The notes under the pieces were generated by a model, which saw only the letters and a program-made list of their open reading frames with translations, did no database searches and was not told where the DNA came from. From Gp6-AA40 sp050742535 (GTDB lineage: Bacteria > Acidobacteriota > Vicinamibacteria > Vicinamibacterales > UBA2999): 14,535 nt of DNA. The first letter of the stretch is position 1; every line of letters begins with the position of its first letter. The position numbers and the translations under genes were made by a program. The DNA is taken from contig JBOGIQ010000131.1 of the NCBI GenBank assembly GCA_050742535.1, forward strand, positions 1 through 14,535, in the 5' to 3' direction. Positions 1 through 5,442 of the stretch are shown piece after piece.

Positions 1-11
1 CCTTCATGGCC

Positions 12-35
12 GGCACCCCTGAAGGGGCGCCCTAC
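12..35 (-). repeat. GTAG-headed palindrome, type C
   Basis: Read on the minus strand, GTAG (35 to 32) is followed by GGCGCCCCTTCAGGGGTGCC, an imperfect hairpin with arms GGCGCCCC and GGGGTGCC around a short loop. It begins a run of three hairpins in the first 90 bases. The bases before it (1-10) could be the edge of a further palindrome cut by the window. The GTAG head plus hairpin layout is the same as in the other palindromes of this window. Confidence 0.6.
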
Positions 36-39
36 GACA

Positions 40-90
40 GTGGGGCGAGCTTTGCAGGCTCGCCTCGCGAACCCGAAGGGTTCGCGCCAC
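40..90 (+). repeat. two-hairpin composite element (REPIN-like), intergenic copy
   Basis: The element starts GTGG and ends CCAC. The first hairpin (GGCGAGC, loop, GCTCGCC; 44-64) is followed after one base by a second hairpin (CGCGAACCC, GAA, GGGTTCGCG; 66-86). The outer GTGG and CCAC mark two palindromes in inverted orientation, as in REPIN elements. The same two-hairpin arrangement, with compensating changes in loops and stems, is found reversed inside trmFO at 8831-8884. No T-run follows either hairpin, so this is not a typical Rho-independent terminator, although it lies just after the rsfS stop and might shape the transcript 3' end. No gene is seen in bases 1-97. Confidence 0.7.
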
Positions 91-97
91 AGGTGCC

Positions 98-589
98 TTA
101 TGCCCGCACTCCCGCCTCGTCGGAGATTTCGTGGCGCTCCGCGTTTCCCCACAACCGCTCCAGCCCATAGAACGCGCGGCAGTCACGGCTGAAGACATGG
201 ACGACGAAGTTGAAATAGTCGAGCAGGATCCATTCGGACCGATCGATGCCCTCCATCAGCGTGGGCCGCTCGTCGAGATCGCGTTTCAGCGTGTCGCGCA
301 CGCCGTCGGCGATCGCCGTGATCTGCCGCGGATTGCCGCCCGTGCAGATCACGAAAAAGTCGGTGAACCTGCCGGCTTTCCGCAGGTCGAGGACGACGAC
401 GTCCTCGGCCTTCTTGTCGAGCGCCGCGCGAACCGCGCCGGCCACGGCCTTGGGAAACTGCGCCTGCGCCTTACGCCTGGGGCCGTGGGTCTTCCTGATC
501 CCCGATCCCTGAGCCCTGATCCCTTCATTCTTAGGCCTCAGGCCTTGGCCCTTAGGCCTTCTATCGGTGGGAGCGTTCCGTTTCGCCAT
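98..589 (-). CDS. rsfS: Ribosomal silencing factor RsfS
   Basis: RsfS (Iojap/RsfA family) binds ribosomal protein L14 on the 50S subunit and blocks joining with the 30S subunit when nutrients run low. The protein is 163 residues. The family core runs from about residue 45 to 150 and shows KKAEDVVVLDLR, TDFFVICTGGN and the C-terminal WILLDYFNFVVHVF block, all characteristic. The usual family length is about 105-130 residues; here the first 44 residues are an extra basic stretch, of which residues 11-33 are encoded by a low-complexity repeat. The ATG at 589 is the only ATG before the core, but it lacks a clear ribosome binding site, and a GTG at 445 (codon 49) could be the real start. It is the last gene of the rplU-rpmA-obgE-nadD-rsfS operon, 37 bases after nadD, the usual neighbour. 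rlmH, which often follows, is not visible. Confidence 0.95.
   Translation of the reverse strand: MAKRNAPTDRRPKGQGLRPKNEGIRAQGSGIRKTHGPRRKAQAQFPKAVAGAVRAALDKKAEDVVVLDLRKAGRFTDFFVICTGGNPRQITAIADGVRDTLKRDLDERPTLMEGIDRSEWILLDYFNFVVHVFSRDCRAFYGLERLWGNAERHEISDEAGVRA
491..559 (-). repeat. GGCCTAAGG / GGGATCAGG low-complexity repeat inside rsfS
   Basis: On the minus strand this stretch is built from imperfect short units: AAGGCCTAAGGGCC, AAGGCCTGAGGCC, then GGGATCAGGGCTCAGGGATC and a further GGGATCAGG. It encodes the RsfS segment with GQGLRPK and EGIRAQGSGIRK, outside the conserved domain. Related AAGGCCTAAGG units form the gap between rpmA and obgE (2406-2490), so this is a dispersed repeat that has come to lie in a coding sequence rather than a native protein extension. 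Confidence 0.65.
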
Positions 590-613
590 GCAAGTCGTCT
601 ACCGCCAGTCGGC

Positions 614-636
614 GTAGTGTCCACCGTCAGGCGGAC
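614..636 (+). repeat. GTAG-headed palindrome, type A, at the nadD stop
   Basis: GTAG (614-617) is followed by TGTCCACCGTCAGGCGGAC, a one-base variant of the TGTCCGCCTTCAGGCGGAC palindrome also found at 10617 and twice at 12238-12330. It overlaps the end of nadD, which is read from the opposite strand: the last codons and the TGA stop of nadD (627-629) lie inside the palindrome. It fills most of the short gap before rsfS. Confidence 0.75.
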
Positions 637-1283
637 GTCTCCGTTGCTGAAGTTTCATACAGCCGGTGATTCAGGATGTACTGCGCGACAGGCCGCGGCA
701 CGAGCGCGTCGATCGAGCGTCCCGCTGCCAGCCGTGCCCGGATGTCGGTTGAGGAAATCGGCGGCATTTCCGCATCGATCGTGAAAAATCCCGTCGTACC
801 GGATGCTGCCGGATCGGCTGGCCGCACGGTGTCCACGCGCTCCAATACCGCCGTCGGCGTCATGCCTCCCGGACGGCCGAGCACCGCGAAGTTCGCGTCA
901 CGCAGCACGGCCGGGAACTCATACCACGTGTCAATTTCTGCAAACGCGTCCGACCCGATGATGAAAAAAATCTGCGCGGGATCCCATCCCTCGGTGTGCA
1001 GTGCGCGCAGCGTGTGCGCCGTGTACGACGGACCCGGACGCGTGAGCTCCGCATCGGAGAGGCGCCAGCTCTCGCGGCCCTGAATCGCCAGCGCCGCCAG
1101 AGCAAAGCGATGAAAGGCGCCCGCCTTGGGATTGAGCGGACGATGCGGCGGATCGTGCGACGGGACGACGCGGATCTCGTCCAGCTTCAATGCAGCCTGC
1201 GCCGCCTCGCCCGCGCGCAGATGGCCGTTGTGGATCGGATCGAAGGTGCCGCCCAGCACGCCAAGTCGCCGCGTCGTCGTCAT
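627..1283 (-). CDS. nadD: Nicotinate-nucleotide adenylyltransferase NadD
   Basis: NadD joins nicotinate mononucleotide to ATP, giving deamido-NAD, in the cytoplasmic NAD synthesis pathway. The 218-residue protein has the nucleotidyltransferase signature GGTFDPIHNGH at residues 11-21, the phosphate-contacting region VVPSHDPPHR, and the ISSTDIR motif at 176-182. Length fits the family (about 190-220). The frame stays open upstream to 1415, but the ATG at 1283 places the protein correctly at MTTTRRLGVLGGTFDP and overlaps the obgE stop by four bases (ATGA), a translational coupling arrangement. The upstream part would only be antisense-free read-through of the obgE tail and is rejected. The C-terminal residues TSA and the stop codon come from a GTAG-headed repeat (614-636). 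Confidence 0.96.
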   Translation of the reverse strand: MTTTRRLGVLGGTFDPIHNGHLRAGEAAQAALKLDEIRVVPSHDPPHRPLNPKAGAFHRFALAALAIQGRESWRLSDAELTRPGPSYTAHTLRALHTEGWDPAQIFFIIGSDAFAEIDTWYEFPAVLRDANFAVLGRPGGMTPTAVLERVDTVRPADPAASGTTGFFTIDAEMPPISSTDIRARLAAGRSIDALVPRPVAQYILNHRLYETSATETSA

Positions 1284-2398
1284 GCTTTGCGGCGCACGCG
1301 CGCCGCCCGCCTCTCGGCCGCGAGCAGGTCGGTCGATTCGGTCGTGGAGTCCGGCTTTAGCCGGATTGCCGTCGGTGGTTCCGGCGTCGCTCGCCCCTTG
1401 ACGATCTCCTTCCACGCCGCCTCGAGCAACGCGTCCACGCCCTGCCCGCTCGCGCCGGAGATCGTCAGAAACGGCAGCTTCCGTTTCTTGACATGGCGCT
1501 CGAGCGCCTTCACGCGGTCCGGTTCGTCCACCGCGTCCATCTTGTTTGCGGCCACGATTTGCGGCTTGGCGGCGACGGCAGGGGAGAACCGCTGCAGCTC
1601 GTCGAGGATCGTCTCGAAGTCCTCTTCCGGATCGCGTCCGCTCGCGCCGGAGACGTCAACCAGGTGCACCAGCACTTTCGTGCGCTCGATGTGCCGCAGG
1701 AACTGGTGGCCGAGGCCATGGCCCTCGTGCGCGCCCTTGATCAAACCTGGAACGTCGGCCACCACGAAGCTGCGATCGTCGTTGAGCGTCACGACGCCGA
1801 GGTTGGGAACCAGCGTCGTGAACGGGTAGTCGGCAATCTTCGGGCGCGCGGCGGAGATCCGCGAGATCAGCGTGGACTTGCCGGCGTTCGGAAAACCAAT
1901 GAGGCCGACGTCGGCAATCAGCTTGAGCTGGAGCCGCAGCAGCTTCTCCTCGCCGTCTTCGCCCGGCTCGGTGCGGCGCGGCGCGCGATTGGTGGACGAC
2001 ACGAACCGTGCGTTGCCGCGGCCGCCACGCCCGCCTTTGGCGACGAGCACGCGCTGACCCTCCTCCGCAAGATCCGCGAGGAGATGTCGTCCGCCTTCGG
2101 GATCCTTCTCGAAAACGAGCGTCCCGACGGGCACGCCAATCTCGAGATCGTCCGCCGTCTGACCGGTCCGGTTCGAGCCCTGGCCGTGCTGACCGCGGCG
2201 CGCCTTGAACTCGGGATGAAAACGGAAGTCGACGAGCGTGTTCTTGGTGGGGGTGGCGACGATGTAGACCGAGCCGCCGCCGCCGCCGTCGCCGCCGTCC
2301 GGGCCGCCGCGCGGGACGAACTTTTCGCGCCGGAAGCTCAGGCAGCCGCCGCCGCCGGAACCTGCCTGGACGTGAATGTCGACTTCGTCGACGAACAT
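1280..2398 (-). CDS. obgE: GTPase ObgE/CgtA, ribosome assembly
   Basis: Obg is an essential GTPase that works in late 50S subunit assembly and responds to guanine nucleotide pools. The 372-residue protein has the Gly-rich Obg fold at about 1-158 (GSGGGGCLSFRREKFVPRGG), followed by the G domain: P-loop GFPNAGKST at 168-176, switch I YPFTT at 191-195, DVPG at 215-218, NKMD at 285-288 and SGASG at 314-318. All nucleotide-binding motifs are intact. After the G domain comes a short tail; residues 344-352 (AIRLKPDST) are translated from the palindrome at 1344-1366, so part of the tail is repeat-derived. The gene follows rpmA after a 92-base repeat-filled gap and overlaps nadD by four bases. No strong ribosome binding site precedes its ATG. 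Confidence 0.97.
   Translation of the reverse strand: MFVDEVDIHVQAGSGGGGCLSFRREKFVPRGGPDGGDGGGGGSVYIVATPTKNTLVDFRFHPEFKARRGQHGQGSNRTGQTADDLEIGVPVGTLVFEKDPEGGRHLLADLAEEGQRVLVAKGGRGGRGNARFVSSTNRAPRRTEPGEDGEEKLLRLQLKLIADVGLIGFPNAGKSTLISRISAARPKIADYPFTTLVPNLGVVTLNDDRSFVVADVPGLIKGAHEGHGLGHQFLRHIERTKVLVHLVDVSGASGRDPEEDFETILDELQRFSPAVAAKPQIVAANKMDAVDEPDRVKALERHVKKRKLPFLTISGASGQGVDALLEAAWKEIVKGRATPEPPTAIRLKPDSTTESTDLLAAERRAARVRRKA
1344..1366 (+). repeat. GTGG-headed palindrome, type B, inside obgE
   Basis: GTGGAG is followed by the perfect palindrome TCCGGCTTTAGCCGGA (1350-1365). Other copies are at 8229-8251 (GTAG head) and 9589-9611. Here it lies antisense to the obgE reading direction and adds the in-frame segment IRLKPDST to the C-terminal tail of Obg, outside the GTPase domain. 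The 16-base palindrome is identical to the copy at 8229, which argues for recent spread or for homogenisation between copies. Confidence 0.75.
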
Positions 2399-2405
2399 GA
2401 CTTTC

Positions 2406-2490
2406 GTAAGGCCGAAGGCCGAAGGCCTAAGGCCTAAGCAGGAAGAGGCCCTTGGGCCTGGACCAGCCCTTCGGCCTTCGGCCCTGGGCC
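2406..2490. repeat. GGCCTAAGG / GGCCGAAGG repeat cluster between rpmA and obgE
   Basis: Nearly the whole gap between rpmA and obgE consists of imperfect units such as AAGGCCGAAGGCCGAAGGCC, AAGGCCTAAGGCC, GGCCCTTGGGCC and CCTTCGGCCTTCGGCCC. Many are self-complementary, so the transcript can fold into alternative hairpins between the rpmA stop and the obgE start. The repeat starts immediately after the rpmA stop codon. Similar units lie inside rsfS at 491-559. No gene or clear promoter is seen in it. Confidence 0.65.
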
Positions 2491-2751
2491 TTAGCCCTCA
2501 ATTGGTATCACACTGATCTTACGGCCGTGCTGGCCGTGGTCCTCGAAGCGGACCTTGCCGTCGATCTTCGCGAAGAGCGTGTGGTCTTTGCCAAGCCCGA
2601 CGTTCAGCCCCGGCTCGAAGCGGCGCCCCTTCTGACGCACGAGGATCGACCCGCCGGTGACGAGGTTCCCGTCGTGGCGCTTGACGCCGAGCCGCTGCGA
2701 ATTGCTGTCGCGGCCGTTGCGTGAGCTGCCCTGACCTTTTTTATGAGCCAT
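2491..2751 (-). CDS. rpmA: 50S ribosomal protein L27
   Basis: L27 sits at the 50S peptidyl-transferase centre, where its N-terminal tail contacts tRNA. The 86-residue protein starts MAHKKGQGSSRNGRDSN and includes RLGVKR, the GGSILVRQKG block and a C-terminal KISVIPIEG, all typical, and has normal length. The start shows AHKKG directly after Met, so there is no cleavable N-terminal extension like that of Firmicutes L27. It lies four bases after rplU; an AGGT about 11 bases upstream of the ATG can serve as ribosome binding site. A cluster of short repeats begins right at its stop codon. Confidence 0.98.
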   Translation of the reverse strand: MAHKKGQGSSRNGRDSNSQRLGVKRHDGNLVTGGSILVRQKGRRFEPGLNVGLGKDHTLFAKIDGKVRFEDHGQHGRKISVIPIEG

Positions 2752-2755
2752 CTGT

Positions 2756-3070
2756 CTAGACCTGAATATCGGTAATGCGGATGCGCGTCAGGAAGCTGCG
2801 GTGGCCGCGCGTCTTGCGGAACCCCTTGCGGCGCTTCTTCTTGAACACGCGGATCTTGGGGCCGCGCGCCTCGCCGTCCACCACGCCAAGCACGCTGGCG
2901 TTGGCGACGAACGGCGCACCGGCGACGATGTCCCCGGCGTCCTTTTCGACCAGGAGCACCTGCTCGAACTTGAACTCCGAGCCCTGCTCGCCGGGCACCC
3001 CGTCGATTTCGACGACGGCGCCGGGAGTTACCTTGACCTGCCGGCCTCTGGCCTGAACAATCGCGTACAC
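2756..3070 (-). CDS. rplU: 50S ribosomal protein L21
   Basis: L21 is a 50S subunit protein that binds 23S rRNA. The 104-residue product has the family hallmarks YAIVQARGRQVKV at the N-terminus, KIRVFKKKRRKGFRKTRGHR in the basic C-terminal half, and an end in TRIRITDIQ. The start codon is GTG (3070), supported by GAGGT a few bases upstream and by the family N-terminus. It is the first gene of the rplU-rpmA-obgE-nadD-rsfS operon and is separated from the upstream lipoprotein gene by about 100 bases that contain a candidate promoter. Confidence 0.98.
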   Translation of the reverse strand: MYAIVQARGRQVKVTPGAVVEIDGVPGEQGSEFKFEQVLLVEKDAGDIVAGAPFVANASVLGVVDGEARGPKIRVFKKKRRKGFRKTRGHRSFLTRIRITDIQV

Positions 3071-3075
3071 GCTAT

Positions 3076-3112
3076 TACCTCGAAAGAAAGTGATCTACCT
3101 CGAAGAAAGTGA
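3076..3112 (-). promoter_or_regulatory. duplicated leader motif with ribosome binding site of rplU
   Basis: The rplU leader holds two near-identical direct repeats, read on the minus strand as CACTTTCTTCGAGGTA and CACTTTCTTTCGAGGTA, about 20 bases apart. Each carries a GAGGT ribosome-binding core. Only the proximal copy (3076-3093) is correctly spaced for the GTG start of rplU; the distal copy (3096-3112) has no start codon at a suitable distance. The duplication could be neutral or could act as a standby site. Confidence 0.5.
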
Positions 3113-3128
3113 GCTGAACAAAGGACTT

Positions 3129-3158
3129 AGCTTAACAGACGGCGGGCCGGAGTGGCAA
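3129..3158 (-). promoter_or_regulatory. candidate sigma-70-type promoter for rplU operon
   Basis: On the minus strand TTGCCA (3158-3153) and TAAGCT (3134-3129) are separated by 18 bases, about 60 bases upstream of the rplU start. The -35 matches well and the -10 only partly, so this is a tentative call. It is the only reasonable candidate in the gap between the lipoprotein gene and rplU. Confidence 0.3.
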
Positions 3159-3167
3159 GATCGAGCC

Positions 3168-3926
3168 TCAGTTCAGCAGGATCCTGGTGCCCTTGATCTT
3201 CTGGCTGCTCAGCGTCGCCAGGAAGTTCGGGATCAGCTTGTCCATCAGCTCGAAGTACGACGAGAGTGCCGGCGTCTGGCGGTTGGCGTCGTAGAGGATC
3301 GACTCGGTGAATCCCTGCGAGTGCAGCGTCGTGCCGGTGCGGCCGTCGATGAAGATGAAGCGGCCGGTGAGCCCGAAGCCCTTGCGTTCGACCAGGCGGC
3401 GTTCGGCAACGGTGCGGCGGCGGCCGAGCGTGTCGAACACCTCCTGCTCGCGCTGCTGCATCTGCGTCTGCGCCCGCGAGGTGAACATCACCGTTCCGGT
3501 CACGATCAGCGGCTGCTGATATTCCTCGCCGATCCCCTTCCAGTACTCGACATCCGCGAATACGTGCTGGTACTGATCGAGATCCTTGTCGTCCTTGATC
3601 GGGTTGGGAAGCGCCGCGCTGCCGGCGTCGCCGCCGCCTTTGCGATCCTCCGACGCGACGTCCATGAGCGGCAGCACATCGGCGTCGATGACGCGCAGTT
3701 CGGACTTCGTCCGCAGCTGGCTGCGGAGCAGCCGCGTCGTCTCGAGGTTCCCGTCCACGTCGTCCGAGCCGCCGGCGAGGAATCCGGCAACGAGGACGCG
3801 CTGAAACGCGCCGACATCGAGCTTCGCGCGGATCGGCGTTTCGATCGGGATTTCGTAGAAGCTCGTGCAGGCCGTTGCCAGCACGGCCGCGAGGCTCACG
3901 ACCGTCCTATTTATTCGTGCGGTCAT
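3168..3926 (-). CDS. Putative lipoprotein, unknown function
   Basis: I do not recognise a named family. The 252-residue protein has an N-terminal Arg, a hydrophobic stretch (about residues 9-17) and LATAC ending at Cys20, which fits a lipoprotein signal peptide; it is probably anchored in the outer or inner membrane facing the periplasm. The mature part starts YEIPIETPIRAKL and shows alternating beta-like segments (RVLVAGFLAG, QPLIVTGTVMF, GRFIFIDGRTG), ending in a helix-rich stretch. The segment LIVTGTV followed later by FIDGRTGT resembles the layout of periplasmic proteins that assemble on partner complexes, but this is only a resemblance. The start overlaps the end of the TPR gene by 20 bases, so the two are probably co-transcribed and may act together. 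It precedes the rplU operon on the same strand. Confidence 0.8.
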   Translation of the reverse strand: MTARINRTVVSLAAVLATACTSFYEIPIETPIRAKLDVGAFQRVLVAGFLAGGSDDVDGNLETTRLLRSQLRTKSELRVIDADVLPLMDVASEDRKGGGDAGSAALPNPIKDDKDLDQYQHVFADVEYWKGIGEEYQQPLIVTGTVMFTSRAQTQMQQREQEVFDTLGRRRTVAERRLVERKGFGLTGRFIFIDGRTGTTLHSQGFTESILYDANRQTPALSSYFELMDKLIPNFLATLSSQKIKGTRILLN

Positions 3927-4251
3927 TGATCTCTTTGAACAGCTCGAAGTTCTGCTTGATGTACGTGTTGTTGGGATTCAGCTCCAGCGCTTTTTCGTAT
4001 GCATTGCGCGCCTTCTCGAACTCACCCTGCTGCTCGTAGCCGATCGCCAGGTTGTTGTACGCCGGCGCATACGTCGGGTCCATCTTGATGGCGCGCTCCC
4101 AATGCGCGATCGCTTCGCGCCACAGTCCGAGCTGCGCAACGCGGATTCCGAACTGCACCTGGTTCTTCGCGTCCTCACGTTCGTCCGCCGCGGCGGGCGC
4201 CGTGACCGCAACCGCCAGAAGCACCGCCGCGATGATGGAGCGAACTCGCAA
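3907..4251 (-). CDS. Secreted TPR-repeat protein
   Basis: A small protein with a signal peptide and two tetratricopeptide repeats, likely a periplasmic protein-protein interaction module. Using a TTG start at 4251 the product is 114 residues: RVRS, a hydrophobic core at about 6-20 and an APAAADE cleavage region, then TPR 1 at about 27-60 (AIAHWERAIKMDP), TPR 2 at 61-94 (PAYNNLAIGYEQQG, KALELNPNN) and a capping helix to the end. An ATG at 4296 gives a 129-residue form but adds a charged N-terminal stretch and has no ribosome binding site, whereas GAGG lies five bases before the TTG. The gene overlaps the lipoprotein gene by 20 bases. The partner is not evident from the sequence; the neighbouring lipoprotein is the natural candidate. 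Confidence 0.8.
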   Translation of the reverse strand: MRVRSIIAAVLLAVAVTAPAAADEREDAKNQVQFGIRVAQLGLWREAIAHWERAIKMDPTYAPAYNNLAIGYEQQGEFEKARNAYEKALELNPNNTYIKQNFELFKEINDRTNK

Positions 4252-4349
4252 TGTGGCCTCACTATAGTCATGCCCTCGCAACCGGTGCAAGGGCATGAGG
4301 GATCAATAGCTTACCGCGACAGAGCAAGGCACGTACCACGAATCTCGCC

Positions 4350-4355
4350 TATAAT
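4350..4355 (+). promoter_or_regulatory. candidate -10 element for dprA
   Basis: A perfect TATAAT lies about 28 bases upstream of the dprA ATG in the divergent gap between the TPR gene and dprA. No good -35 hexamer is found 16-19 bases before it and there is no extended -10 TG, so the promoter is weak by consensus or uses another sigma factor. Confidence 0.4.
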
Positions 4356-4383
4356 CTGAAGTCGAGTCGGGCGCTCCTGTCGC

Positions 4384-5415
4384 ATGGGTGCGTCTATGAC
4401 TCTCGACCTGTCGGTTGCACTTTCGTTACTCGAAAACCTCCCTCGTATCGGGCTGACCGCCCGCCTCCTCGAATCCGACCCTGAGCTCATCGAATGCGCG
4501 GCGCCGCTCCTCGAACGAGCGCGCGAGGTTCGAATCCGCGCGGCCCAGGTCGGCGTGGGAGTCGTGGCTTGGAACGATCCGCGAATCCCTTCGCACTTGA
4601 TGGCAATCAGCGACGTACCCCCGGCCCTCTGGTATCGCGGTTCCCTCGATTGCTTGGACGCTCCGGCAGTCGCGATTGTCGGATCGCGCGCGGCGTCGTC
4701 CGTTGCGCTCGAGACCGCGCGCCGGCTCGCTGCCGATTTGGCATTGCGCGGCGTCACCGTTGTGAGCGGTCTCGCCCGCGGCGTCGATTCGGCCGCCCAT
4801 CGCGGCGCGCTCGAGACCGGCCGGACGATTGCCGTTCTCGGTTCCGGCGTCGATCACATCTATCCCGCCGAGCACACCGAGCTGGCGTCCCGCATCGCGG
4901 AGAAGGGCCTGGTCGTCAGCGAATATCCGCCCGGCACGCTGCCGCTTCCGCATCGCTTCCCGATGCGAAACCGATTGATAAGCGGACTGTCGCGGGCCGT
5001 GGTCGTCATCGAGGCTTCGGACAAGTCGGGCTCCCTCATCACCGCGTCGTGCGCGGCGGAGCAGGGCCGCGATGTGATGGCGGTGCCCGGAAACGTCCTG
5101 AGCGGCCGCAACCGGGGCGGACACGCCCTGATCCGCGATGGGGCAAAGATTGTTGAGTGTGCCGACGATATCGTGGCCGAGCTCGGTTTCGGCCCGCCTG
5201 CGCAAATCGATGCAGGGTCGGGAGCAAGTGACAACGGATCAACGAGTTCCGGGGATCCGGTGCTCGGGCGGATGGACGCGGCATGCGCCTACGATCTCGA
5301 CGAGCTGGCAGGTGCGTGCGGCCTCGATACGCCGCGGCTGCTGACGCACCTTGCCGATCTCGAATTGCGAGGACTCATCCGCCGCGTCGAGGGCGGACGT
5401 TTCATTCGCCAATAA
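4384..5415 (+). CDS. dprA: DNA-processing protein DprA (Smf)
   Basis: DprA binds incoming single-stranded DNA and loads RecA during natural transformation, and it protects DNA in the cytoplasm. The 343-residue protein has a short N-terminal helical region, the Rossmann-like core with GSR at 100-102, SGLARGVDSAAHRGAL at 128-143, GSGVDHIYP at 153-161 and FPMRNRLISGLS near 192-203, and a C-terminal winged-helix segment (about 280-343: LDELAGACGLDTPRLLTHL, RGLIRR). Length and order fit the family. The ATG at 4384 is used; an in-frame ATG at 4396 is equally possible. It starts the dprA-topA-trmFO-xerC gene order. Between the core and winged helix is a polar linker (GSGASDNGSTSSG). No other competence genes are visible here. 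Confidence 0.96.
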   Translation: MGASMTLDLSVALSLLENLPRIGLTARLLESDPELIECAAPLLERAREVRIRAAQVGVGVVAWNDPRIPSHLMAISDVPPALWYRGSLDCLDAPAVAIVGSRAASSVALETARRLAADLALRGVTVVSGLARGVDSAAHRGALETGRTIAVLGSGVDHIYPAEHTELASRIAEKGLVVSEYPPGTLPLPHRFPMRNRLISGLSRAVVVIEASDKSGSLITASCAAEQGRDVMAVPGNVLSGRNRGGHALIRDGAKIVECADDIVAELGFGPPAQIDAGSGASDNGSTSSGDPVLGRMDAACAYDLDELAGACGLDTPRLLTHLADLELRGLIRRVEGGRFIRQ

Positions 5416-5442
5416 CGTACGTGTTAGTGTGAATTCGTTTTC

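Noticed and set aside
40..90. Hairpins after rsfS as a Rho-independent terminator
   Set aside because: No T-run follows on the transcribed strand and the same structure occurs inside trmFO, so a mobile repeat explains it better.
1284..1415. 44-residue N-terminal extension of nadD
   Set aside because: It overlaps the obgE tail, carries no family homology, and the ATG at 1283 gives the expected NadD N-terminus and a 4-base overlap with the obgE stop.
1493..2437. A 314-residue open frame on the plus strand opposite obgE
   Set aside because: Antisense to obgE, no family signature, start not supported.
4261..4290. TTGCAC and TATAGT with an 18-base spacer on the minus strand, near the TPR gene start
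   Set aside because: A good match by consensus, but a start of transcription here would fall after the GAGG site and only about three bases before the TTG start, so it conflicts with the preferred translation start. It was left out as a feature.
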